Both the position numbers and the translations under genes were made by a program. A DNA stretch of 64,000 nucleotides, from contig QVOM02000112.1 of NCBI GenBank assembly GCA_003586115.2, positions 101,879,174-101,943,173 on the forward strand. The letters are read 5' to 3'. This document shows positions 24,345 to 59,100 of the stretch, in pieces. Source of the stretch: Salvator merianae (taxonomy: Eukaryota > Chordata > Lepidosauria > Squamata > Teiidae). Within the stretch, counting starts at the first letter, position 1. Every line of letters begins with the position of its first letter. The notes under the pieces are model-generated. The model worked only from the letters and a program-made list of their open reading frames with translations, searched no databases and had not been told where the DNA came from.

Positions 24345-26120
24345 AGCTGTAGAAAATTATCTCCCTGGAATCAGATTAGTCTGGAAGGGAAAAGTAGGCC
24401 AGGAATTATTCTAGCATCCTGTTTATTTCCTAGATTGGGGGTGTGTATGAATGTGAATGTGAATGTAAAAATGTATGAATATTCTACACTCTTTCTTCTT
24501 CCAGTCTTACTAGACTAAGCAAGAACATGCAGCTGCACAGAAATTAACTTTTTTTTTTTCCTTTTGTTCCAGTCTGCTCCAAGTATAAAACAAACCCTAT
24601 TTTGTTTTTCCGCCATAATGACCACCTATATTAGCATATTTAAAATTTTACTTGCTAACACTGCTTTGTAAACATTGAAAACTGGTGCTCAAGTTTTGAA
24701 AACTCCTCTCCACAGAAATTAATCTATCATTTAGGTTGTGGTATTTTTGTTTTCAGGCAAAGACTTTTGAATTTTCCAGTCTCTCTGGTTTTAAAAACAT
24801 ACTTAAATGCTGGTATTATTCTAGTTTTAGAGATCTTTAAACCTGTTTTTAATTTGTATTTTGGTTTTTAAAATACAATTTTGGTTACCATCCAGAGAAT
24901 GTTGTATGTATATATCATGGTATAAAACAAAGACCGGATACTAAGGTATTTTAGCATTATTGCTTCTCTTTCAATGGCTAAACTGCTCAAGGATATTTAT
25001 TTTAAAAGTTTTCAGTCTAGTACCTTCTGAAAGTCTTTTTTTCCTTAAAACCCTGTCCACTTCTTTCTGTTCTCACTTGTTTCTAATTCTACTGCAAACC
25101 AAAGCTACTCTTCACATGCTCACAATCACATCGCATCTCATATTCCAGGATAGAAAACAGGATCTACAACTAAGCAGCAAAGAGTCACTGTGCGTCCAAG
25201 GAACAAAAAATCTTAACTTCAAAACCTCAAGAAACAGGATCAAAACAGTTTATGCCAGTCCAGCTATGTTCCTATAAAAACTAATAACACTACTATTTTT
25301 CATGTGGTTAGAGCTCCCCCTAGTATTCTTGCTATGCTGAGTTGTCTATAATTTTGGCTCAGTGGCACAGTCTTATTTTATTTAAAAATAAAATGTTAAG
25401 AATAATAGCATAGTAATATAAAGTAGTAGGCAAACCCTTCTAATATTTATAATTTTATTTTTAAAAGCAGAAGGGGAGTATATGCGTAGTTTATCAACAT
25501 CATTCTGAATAACTGCATGGAAGTTGGAAACAAAATTTTCTGCAATGTTCTCTGCTGTTGTTATTTCCCGATTTTAAACCAAAGTGTTTTCCTTCTTTGG
25601 AAGCTATAAAACACAGTGGTGGATAAGTAGTAGTAGTTGGTGACACAGCATCTGGAGGAATGCAACGGGTCTGTCGCACTCCATTCTATCCACTCAAATT
25701 GACGGGAGGCATAAATTGATGCATAATCACTGTAGGTTGGTGGAGCGAGCTAGGAAGCTAGAAGCTCCTTGGTCCATCATCTTAAGCATGCTGTGGCACA
25801 GACAGTACTGTGCTGGCAACAGTTAAAAAAACAGCAGGCATGAGAGTTTGTGGAACAGTTGTTCTGGGCTCATTCTGATATGTCAAGCGCTGTTTCCCCA
25901 TTTCCCCATAATGCCCTCTTATCAGTATTATGACCAGTGCATGCTAGTCTCTCCCCTTTGCTGAAATCCCCACTGCATAAACAGTGTGGTAAGCTAGTGT
26001 GGTAGTTTTGGACCTAGAAAGACCTCGGCTCCAAGTTCCCTTAGACTACCCTCTGAACTTTTTGCCAACCCTACTTTGCAATGTTGTTAATAAAGGTCTA
26101 CTCTTACTTCGGCAGTAAGA
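24345..26120. other. Intergenic DNA, nothing recognised
   Basis: AT-rich with no exon or named repeat. A short GAATGTGAATGTGAATGT tandem is at about 24450-24466. Confidence 0.4.
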
Positions 26121-26121
26121 T

Positions 26122-26200
26122 CTACATATTTATTTATTTATTGGACTTATATGTCGCCCCTCTCCGGAGACTCGGGGCGGCTTACAACATATAAGTTCTA
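26122..26200 (-). mobile_element. L2-type LINE 3' tail, antisense
   Basis: TATTTATTTATTTATT then GGACTTATATGTCGCCCC...GACTCGGGGCGGC is the reverse complement of the L2 tail GCCGCCCCGAGTC...GGGGCGACATATAA...AATAAATAAATA. It is directly followed by a 17-18-bp duplication (AAGTTCTATGAAGCAAT, twice). Confidence 0.8.
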
Positions 26201-26234
26201 TGAAGCAATAAGTTCTATGAAGCAATAAAATGGA

Positions 26235-27690
26235 AAAGCTCAGAACTATGACTCATATGCAGCTCAATTATCCATTTCCTCATATAAAAGAAAGCAAAGA
26301 TATTTCTTGGCATGAACTACAGGATTCCAATGTAAAGAAAAAGGCTGATAAATGATTTCTGTGTAGCTGTTTATAACTAGCTGTACTAGGTCTGATCATG
26401 CTTCAAAAGACAATTGTTTAAATAACAAAAAAACATTTTGGTAACACCTAAAATTAGATTAGATAAGGCAATGCAGATCTGCTTTAGAATACCAAAGTAA
26501 AGTGGAACGATGAATGTTACTTTTAACCTGGAATTTACCCTTTTGGTTGTGAGTGAAAAAAAAGACCTATCTACACCAAGGAACAGTTTGAAGGGGTTTG
26601 GAAAATAAGAGTTGATTATTCATTGGACTCTAATTCCACTTCTTCTCCTTCACCTCTTGTAACTGATTTACAATCGATTAGATTTTCTTGTGTACTGTTT
26701 TGCAGAGATTTCCATATAGCTCTGATTAATTTTTATTATTAATTTTGGAGTAGTTTGTTTATCCTACATTGTAATCTTTTCTTGTGATTTTTGCAGAGAT
26801 GCTGCTTTTGCTGGCCAGAGTTCTACAGATAGCTTTAAATGGCTGTACTTTTATTCTTGCCTTATTCCTTCTTTATATCTAGAGTTTAAAGAATATTTTT
26901 TCTTTAGTTTTTATTTGAATGTGCACAGATTGTTTTCTTTTATACATACAGACATATATTTTATTTATTTTCAAAATTTGTTGACAACATACATTGTACA
27001 TGTATACAAATAAAAATAACCTTAACAAAGCCACTTAAACAGAACAGGTAGGAATAAACAAACTCATAAATAATGGTAAATCTGGTATAGAAAAGTCTCA
27101 CTTTTCCAGAACGGCTGATAGAGATGGTAACCATATTGAGTAAAAGTCCATTATAACTTAAGAACCTTGCATCTGTTTGTACTGACATGCTACAAGTTCA
27201 AGCGAAAATAAGTGCCATACATGGGAATACCAAAGTTGGATTGTGAAGCATTTATGGTCCTTCCAGCCTTGTGCAATAACCTGTCTGGCTGCTGTTAGGT
27301 AAAAGTCCAACAGGATCTTAACGTTGCTAACAGGTTGGCTATCATGTGGCCAGCACTGGAGAAAGCATAATTTGCTGTGTTTCGCTGTTTGTAACTATAC
27401 AGCAGAATTCTCAAAACAACAGGTTTCCAGATATTTCTGGACAACAGCTCCCAGCATTCTATGTCCAGAATCCAGGAATATCTAGAAGGCAGCAGTTTGA
27501 GGCCTCACCCGTTACAGTGTCTTTACAGAGAAGAACATAGCCTTCAATGCAGTGGAGAATTCTAAGAGAACAGTTCTCTGCAATCATAAATGACAGGCAG
27601 ATGCTATCAAGAAAACATTGTTATCTTGAGAACTTTTTACTAAAGCCCCACAGGAGAGAGAAAGCAACTTAAAAGTTGATACACAGGTGT
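26235..27690. other. Intergenic DNA, possible old LINE 3' UTR
   Basis: 26950-27330 has the look of an antisense LINE 3' end (a TTTTATTTATTTTC start followed by A-rich text), but no diagnostic peptide is left. Nothing else was recognised. Confidence 0.3.
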
Positions 27691-27714
27691 ATTATACCCC
27701 ATGTCAGATGTCTT

Positions 27715-27860
27715 ACATGATGCAAGCTGCCCCACCTTTGTGTTGGCATTGCCGGGAGGCCAAAGGCTATTATCTTCATATGTGGTGGGATTGTTTTTGT
27801 TTATTCATTTTGGGAGGTGGTTTTTACTGAAATTAAAAAGTATATACACTTAGATGCTGA
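27715..27860 (+). mobile_element. L1-type LINE fragment (ORF2 C-terminus)
   Basis: A broken frame gives a CWHCREAKGYYLHMWWDC block, the conserved CW-C-E-GT-LH-WW-C zinc-knuckle-like segment near the C-terminus of L1 ORF2. It is followed by a diverged W-V-I-K segment. Confidence 0.8.
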
Positions 27861-28389
27861 GCTTTCTCCATTACTTCAGTTTAAGAACTCGTAGTCTTCA
27901 AATGCAGGGCTGGAGCAGTTTTGGTAACTGTCAGGTTTTACTACAGCATATTTTACATTTCTATCCTATGCAACTCTTTTTATTTTTTTCCTTTCACAGA
28001 TTGCTTTTTACATCAATCTTACAAAAGGGAAAATGTATGTATGTTATTTTTAATTTAATAATATTACGTTATTTGGAGAATTATGGTTATAGCTTTCATA
28101 AACTGACTTGTATTTGCTTCTAGTAATATATTTTAAATAAATCATTTGGTAGGTCAAAGTAGATTTATTTATATATTTACATTTATATCCTGTCTTAATC
28201 ACAACCAATGTACAAGAAATTAATAATAATAAAACAGAATACTATCAAAAATTAAAATTGCAGCAGCTGGGAGGAAATGACAAATTGCTCAATTTAACTA
28301 AAGGCTTGGGTAAAGAAGTGCATCTCCATCAGACATCTAAATGTACATCACTGTGCAAAAGTTTTAGGCAGGTGTAGAAAAAATGCCGC

Positions 28390-28802
28390 AAAGGGAGAAT
28401 GCTTTCAAAAATAGAAGTGTTAATAGTTTATTTTTATCAGTTAACAAAATGCAAAATGAATGAACAAAAGAGAAATCTAATGAGATTTAAAAGTCAAGGT
28501 TTGAAATTGCTTTTTAAAACAGAGGAAAAATGGAAAGACTTATTGTATTTTTCCATGAGACCCCAAGCGCCATATGAAATAAGAGAAGAAATAATAAGAC
28601 TGACTCCTTGGTCCAGCTAAAACGAAGGTGGAAGAAGATAGAAGAAGTAATCTAATGTCGTCAACCAATGTGCCTAAGGGGTAGAATGGTGGTGGGATAG
28701 TTATTGTTTGTTGTTTTGTTTTTCAATGTATTTTTTGGGGGGGGAGCACTATATGTTGTATTTCTTTATGTTGTTATAAAAAAAAAAAATTAAAAAAAAA
28801 AG
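28390..28802 (+). mobile_element. L1-type LINE 3' end with poly(A)
   Basis: Ends in an A-rich tail (AAAAAAAAAAAATTAAAAAAAAAA at about 28779-28802) after a T/G-rich 3' UTR, as expected for an L1-like insertion. A frame at 28399-28620 gives KTEEKWKDLLYFSMRPQ-like text, consistent with the L1 C-terminal end. Probably part of the same element as 27715-27860. Confidence 0.55.
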
Positions 28803-29580
28803 GAGAGAGAAATCTAAATCAAACCATTACAGCAATATAGCCTGCATCATTTCCTTCAAGAATTTATCTACCTGCAGGTCATTGTTTTGTTTACTTATTT
28901 TACAATCATGCCAACAACAAAAAAGGAATGTAACATTTTAAAAAAATACTTTTAAGTTTGCTTTTACATTTTGTGCCAAACATTTTTTTTAACACAGAGC
29001 ACCTCTCAAATCTGTTTTTTTTTACAAAATAAAATACCAGTGGACTTTGCTTCATTTTGCATTAGATGGTACTAAAAAAATAATCAAGTTTTTACAAAAC
29101 ACAGATCATTGTTTAACATAGTTGGAAAGTTCCTTTCTGGCTACTGCTTATTTACTTGCCCCAGAAAAGATCTGCAAATTGTTCTTCATTGAGGTGTCCT
29201 CTTTTTCCATACTATGCAACAGTGATGGGATTTTTTTTTTCCTGGTTGCCCTTGGCAGTTTCCTGTTGTGATGGGCTCTCCTTCACTTACAGTGAGTCAT
29301 TTCAACCGGAGTAGCATGGTTATCTAGATTCTTACTTTGAGCAGAATGTTGGCTAGTCCCCAAGTTCCCATCTAACTCCATGGCCTGTACCTATCACGAT
29401 TTTAGTCATTTACTGGAAGAATAGTATTGTAGGCACTGGAACAAAAAGAGTTCAGCAATCAGGTTAACTCCAAACCTGTCATAAAAGCAATTTTAAACAG
29501 ATTTAAGCATCAAAAGGAGCCAAAAAGAATGAAAATAACTGAAAACTGGCAACACAGAGAGAACTTATATACTGTGGCAG
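28803..29580. other. Upstream flank of HSPH1, nothing recognised
   Basis: AT-rich, with homopolymer A and T runs. No exon or regulatory motif was supported. Confidence 0.4.
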
Positions 29581-29799
29581 CAAAATTGTTAACACCTGAA
29601 CAAACATAAGCCAGTTTTCTCCTTCAAAAATCCAAAAACCTCCAGGCCGAAGTTGACGTGATCGGGGCTTTTCCCCACAACTCTTCTCATTCCACTATGA
29701 GGAAACAAACAAATAGCGAGCGCGTTCGTAACTAATTCCTCAATTTTTCATAGCTGCACATCTCCCCAACCTCCCTCCCTCGAAGGTTACGCCTCTTAC

Positions 29800-29880
29800 C
29801 TGCGTCAGGCGCCTCCAGCTTCTTCAGGATGATGCCAGGCGTCTGCCGTCGTCTTGACAACGGCAGACGTCACCCAGTAC
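29800..29880 (-). ncRNA. Possible divergent transcript first exon
   Basis: On the - strand the sequence GCGCCTGACGCAG is followed by GTAAGAGG, a near-consensus splice donor (GT at 29799-29798), inside the HSPH1 promoter. No ATG-initiated frame precedes it within the block. It would therefore be a non-coding or 5' UTR exon of a divergent transcript. The 5' boundary is a guess. Confidence 0.3.
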
Positions 29881-29905
29881 TGGGACCTGCCATTGGATTG
29901 GGACG

Positions 29906-29913
29906 TTCGAGAA
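29906..29913. promoter_or_regulatory. Two-unit heat-shock half element
   Basis: TTCGAGAA, a perfect inverted TTC-nn-GAA pair, lies about 60 bp upstream of the three-unit element. A GAGAAG follows at 29919-29924 and could add a weak third unit. Confidence 0.5.
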
Positions 29914-29969
29914 CGCCGAGAAGGCGGAAGCGGAAGCCGCACGTGGAGCCGGCAAGGAGCTGTCGCAGT

Positions 29970-29982
29970 TTCTGGAAACTTC
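29970..29982. promoter_or_regulatory. Perfect three-unit heat-shock element
   Basis: TTCtgGAAacTTC: three alternating HSF1-binding units spaced exactly two bases apart. It ends 12 bases before the TATA-like box and about 200 bases before the ATG. HSPH1 is a known heat-inducible HSF1 target in mammals, so both position and form fit. Confidence 0.85.
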
Positions 29983-29994
29983 TGCCTATTGTCA

Positions 29995-30002
29995 TATTTA
30001 AA
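29995..30002 (+). promoter_or_regulatory. TATA-like box of HSPH1
   Basis: TATTTAAA in otherwise GC-rich sequence, immediately after the heat-shock element. It predicts a start of transcription at about 30025-30030 and a 5' UTR of about 155-160 bases. Confidence 0.6.
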
Positions 30003-30103
30003 CCTCGAGGTTGGGCGGCTGCTGGTTCCCCGCAGAGGCGGCTGTGTGTGAGGGCCTTGTGGGCGCGCAGCAGCGGACAGAGGAGAAGAAGCACGTTAGC
30101 TAA

Positions 30104-54432
<24,329 letters not shown>

Positions 54433-55080
54433 ACCGTTTTCATTTCAATAAGTCATTCCATCATGAGAGAAAAAGCTTTGTGTTACATGATCTGAGGAAA
54501 ATAGTGTTGGATGGGGTTATTTATATTTTGTTTAAAATAATCTGGAGTTGTGTTTTATTTGGGGAATACATATATTTAAAATGTAGAAGTTGAGATCATA
54601 AAAATCTTAAAAGGAAGATTGCCTTGGTGACTTTTAAATTCCTGTGGAATTGTGAACACTTAATAAACTCTTCTGTACAGGAATTTAACTTTTTGTTTCA
54701 AATAACGTTATATGATACCAAGGTGTTATTACAAAAAGGACTGCATCTTTAAAATTGTTGCACTTAAAGCTTTTTTAGATATCAAGGTAGTTTTTTTCTT
54801 CTCTGCTTTTGGTATGTTTTTTCCATTGACAGAAGCTTTCAGTCAAAAACCTCTATCAGAACCAAACTGTGAAAAAATAATGTTGTTTGTATTGCTGTGC
54901 GGAATGTTGGCTAGAAGAAAATACGAGACCATGAAGCGGCATGCAAAATTGCTTAAGTTTAGTCTCTTGCTCAACAGCTACATTTAAGTGTATACAAAAA
55001 TGGAATGAAGGTAATACTGATTCTGTTATGTTCCTGTGATGCCTTTAGTGAGCTTTAATAAAGTTCATTGAAATGGTATG
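54433..55080 (+). other. HSPH1: HSPH1 3' UTR
   Basis: About 650 bases, AT-rich, with polyadenylation signals AATAAA at 54662-54667 (proximal) and 55057-55062 (distal). A GT-rich element at 55091-55110 follows the distal one. Two alternative 3' ends are therefore possible. A further AATAAA is at 55110. Confidence 0.7.
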
Positions 55081-55409
55081 GTTCTTAAAAGCTGGTTTTG
55101 TCTGTTTTTAATAAATGGCATTTTGCTACCACAAAAGTTTCAGTTGCACCACGAAAGACATGGACTGTGGTAACTACTGAGGCCAGGCATGCCCACACAG
55201 TTGCTGCCTTAGGTAGAAATCCTTCTGCATCAGCTGTACATCTAGGACTCCAAACTTAGACGTTCAGCGGGGATTTCAACATATCCTAACCATCTCTCAC
55301 ACTGGCTTAGGAGGATCTAGAACTGTACCCCAAATGGGGGAAAGAGATTGGTTTACACCTTCCTCAGTCTTGTCCTCCTCACACAGTAAAATATGGAATT
55401 AAAGCCTTG

Positions 55410-55785
55410 CTTTTGGAGAGTCTTCAGACAAGCTGGAGAATGGGCAGGAGAGGTACGATCAACAAGAAGTATTTCTTTCACGCAGAGGAGGAGGGTCATC
55501 AGTCTGTGGAATTTACTAGCAGAAGAGGCAGTGACAGCAAACAACCTGGATAGTTTTAAGAAAGGATTAGACAAATTCATGGAGGACAAGTTTATCAGTG
55601 GCTGCTAGAATGGATGCCTAAGTACCACTTCCAGTTTGCAAGGAGTGGAGAACAGGTGAAAGCTTTGCCTTTTTCTTCTGCTTAGGAAAGTCCAGAAGCA
55701 ATTGGTGGGCCACTATGTGAAGACTGGATGCTGGATTAATGGACTATGGCCCGATCCAGCAGGACTCTTCTTATGATCTAATGGC
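55410..55785 (+). mobile_element. CR1-like LINE 3' fragment
   Basis: Frame STRSISFTQRRRVISLWNLL followed by AEEAVTANNLDSFKKGLDKF, the CR1 ORF2 C-terminus. A 3' UTR with CAATTGGTGGGCCACTATGTGAAG, GGATGCTGGAT and GATCCAGCAGGACTCTTCTTATG follows. It lies between the two convergent gene ends. Confidence 0.82.
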
Positions 55786-55891
55786 TTTGCTCTAAGACAC
55801 CACATCTGGTAAAAGTGCACCTTAATTAATGTTAAAAAGAAGATTTAATTGCCTAGGAAATTCTTTCAAGGTTTAATTCATTAAGTACCAT

Positions 55892-55897
55892 TTTATT
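55892..55897 (-). terminator. Polyadenylation signal of the WD-repeat gene
   Basis: TTTATT on the + strand (AATAAA on the - strand), about 90 bases beyond the stop codon of the - strand gene. Confidence 0.5.
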
Positions 55898-55986
55898 TAA
55901 AGGACCGGATGAAAGATTACAATAGGGTACAATTCTTTCAAGATTTGTCAAGAGGCTTTGTTGCAGTCCTGTGGTAAATGACAGTC

Positions 55987-56176
55987 TCATTTCTCTTCCT
56001 TACCGGCTACTCTTTGATAATTAGCACTGAAAATGTCCGAACCTAGAACAGACAAATCGGGCTTCTCCCAGTTTCCTGGGAAACTGTCAATTTCATAATA
56101 GTTGATTGTGCGATAAGTATTTGGTCCCCTGTGATTCACCTGTCTCTTTAAGAGCTTGGATTGCTCGTGTTTCAGC
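55987..56176 (-). CDS. WDR95-like terminal coding exon
   Basis: Acceptor TTCCTAG. Its first base completes a split Arg codon. Frame LKHEQSKLLKRQVNHRGPNT, then YYEIDSFPGNWEKPDLSVLG, then a short tail ending GKEEK and TGA at 55989-55987. Confidence 0.75.
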
Positions 56177-59100
56177 CTAGGAAAAAGGACATGGCAGGTG
56201 GGAATAGTAAATTTGTTGAGAATATACAGAATTATTTGTCAGTCTGGACTTCCACTTACCTCCTACCTGAACCTTGTGCATAAAATCGCTTGTTAATCTC
56301 ATCTTTAATATCTTCATCAGTAACAATCAGTTGGGGGAGGTGATTGTAGTGTCTTTCCTGAGGGGAGCAGGAGGTTGGCTGGTTCATTATTTATACACAC
56401 TACTGGTATTTAAGTATTAATAGCAACCAATACTCATGCTGCTGGTGCAGTAAAATTACTTCTTCCTGTTATTTTTGAGGGTCTTTCTTGTGAAGAGCTT
56501 ATCTTGAGGCAGATGGCAAAAAACTAGCACACAAACACACTGGCTACATCTTTGCTTCCTAATTACTGCACTTCTTAATTGTTATTCATATTTCAAAGCC
56601 TCATTAGCATGCAATATTCATTATAATAATTATTTGTATGTTGTTATTCCAGCAGGATGCACAGGTACTTATTTGATGGGTTGCCTTTTTTCCACCTCCC
56701 ATATTTATGTTCTGATTTTAATATGCTGGGGAGAGGGGGAGCATTTAGTTTTTAATGAATTTTGATGGCAATATTATGCATGTCTACTTGCATGAGGTGG
56801 GTGTTTTTAAAGCAGAAATTTTATTCTAAACTAAAGGTTTAGAAAAGGAAACTAAAGAAACTGAGGTTTTCCAGAAGCTCCATTCCTCTGCCACTACCTG
56901 GCCATTACTACTTCAGTGATTGTACCTGTTTTTTCAATCTGTGTTCAAATAAAAGATTATGGACTTTTTCATCTGTAGAGCTTTTCATAACCCATTAAAA
57001 GTATTAAACAAACAGAAAAGAGACTTAAATCTACTTTGGAGCCCCTTAAAGCTGAGCACTTAGTCCAGTTAACCAGTATGATTGTCCCATCCCTACCCTT
57101 GGGGCTGGTACATTTATACAGTGTCTTGAAAGTTCTTTCTTGAACATCCAAAGCTTTGTTTCCTATTAAGTTTTACTCAAGCTCATTGAGTTATACTTGG
57201 AATTCTTTAAAGCCTGTTCCACTTCTCATTAGAAGGCTATAGTGGAAGCATCTATCGAACAGATAACTGACGGCAAGCCTTCACTTGGGACAAAATTATT
57301 ATCCTAGCCATACAAAAAGCCCCTAAAAGCAAAGTGATATTTGGCTGATTTTTAGTCAAAGTTGGTTTCCCTGAATTTTACGCCCTTTCTGCACTGGGCC
57401 TTGTTCCGGTCAATACTCTGGAATAGGGACCTGCCATCTGTATGCCAGTGCAGACTACAGTAGACCCTGCCTGAGGCCTGCCATAGTCTGCACTAGTAAT
57501 TCTGCAAAATTAGGATTTTTTAAAATTGTCTTCGCCCCTGCTCCTCAAAACCTTGTCATGCATACCACAGAGGAGTATACACACAAAAAACACAGTTCAG
57601 AAATCATTGTTGTAATACATTTTGAATTTTAGCTACCATAATGTGCTGTGGTGTTTTCATCAATGCTAACACACACTCAGAAAATGCTGGGATTAATTTT
57701 GTATATGAATTTTAAGCTTTCTGTGATAAACTTGTATTTTCTGATATAACTCAACAGCAGCCACTGGGGATCTGAAACTTTATAGTGAAGAAGGAAACAT
57801 CTTCTTTCTTTCTTTTTTCTCACAGAAGGTTAACTGGCTAACACTAGCTAGCTTTGGGGAGTGTTAGGTTAAAAATCAGTAGGAGAGGGGAAACAAGATT
57901 ATTAGTGATATGGTTAGCCAAAGAGTCCACTGTATCAGAATTTAGTCTTGCTTTGTCACTGGACCTAAGAGTAATCTATCAGAAACACATATCAGGTTTT
58001 ACTGTCAGGTTTTGTCTTTAAAGACGATGTTGACCTGGAATCTAAAGATACTGTCCCTGCAATCCCACTTTGCCAATACGTTTTCTATATGGCTTAGAAA
58101 GTAGAATGTCCGGGTTCAAACCCCCACGTCTCCCTAGAAAAAGGTATAGTGAACCATTTCCATACCCCTGCCAAGAAAAATGCAAACTTGTGTTAGTAGA
58201 ATCAGCCAACCCTCGGTTTCTAGAGCAGATGAAGCTTCCTTCCTCTCCTGGAACCCATAATCAAATAGATAATGTTATAACCTGCAAAATTAATTAATTA
58301 ATTCTGTTAACAGGTCTTTTTTTCCCCTCAATTTTTTTTTATTGCATATTGATATTTGACTATATTGCAGGTTGCAGTAATAGATGGTGATGTAAGATAT
58401 ACCAGAAGCACCCAGAACTTCTAGCTGCTTGGAGGAACACCTACAGGCACCAGCTACCACTGAACAGGATAACATTGATACCTCTCCTTGCTAACTTCAC
58501 CATGCTACAACTTTAGTACGTTTGTAGCTGACATACAGACCTTAGCTGTGGAAGAATCTTGAGTCTTCTTATCTTCATCTGAATTCTGCAAGTCAGGGGA
58601 CCTGTGTTCTAGTACAGGATGTACAGGCATACTTTGTGGATCTATCAGAATTTCATATGGAACCATGGGATGCTTCCAGGAGGATGGTGTAAATATTTCC
58701 CAAGGTTCTGCTTGACCAAAGGTTCCTATGGGGAAAGAACAAAGTTCCCAGGCAAACACATGGACAGTAACTGCAGTATCAAAAGGCCACAGCTGCAGAG
58801 AACTTTTGCAAAGTAAAATACTATACTGAAACTCCAAATAATTGCTACAGAGACTCATAGCTCACATAGCAATACTTCTATTCTTTTTCTCTTAAATGGT
58901 CTTTTTAATTCCTTGTACACTTCCTGTACCCTTTTAGAAAGTGCCCTAGAATAAAGAGTTACTGATGTGCTGCCTCTAAGCTGTTGTTAGACTACAGTTC
59001 CTCGATTTCCTTATCTAATATAGCCAGTGAGAAGGAATCATGGAAAATGCAAACTACAACACCTGGAATGTGGTACATCTTCTGCCCCTGCTCTTTGGCA

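Noticed and set aside
56260..56270. Alternative donor TCAG/GTAGGA in the WDR95-like penultimate exon
   Set aside because: Its phase does not match the next exon. The downstream GTAAGT donor keeps the frame open.
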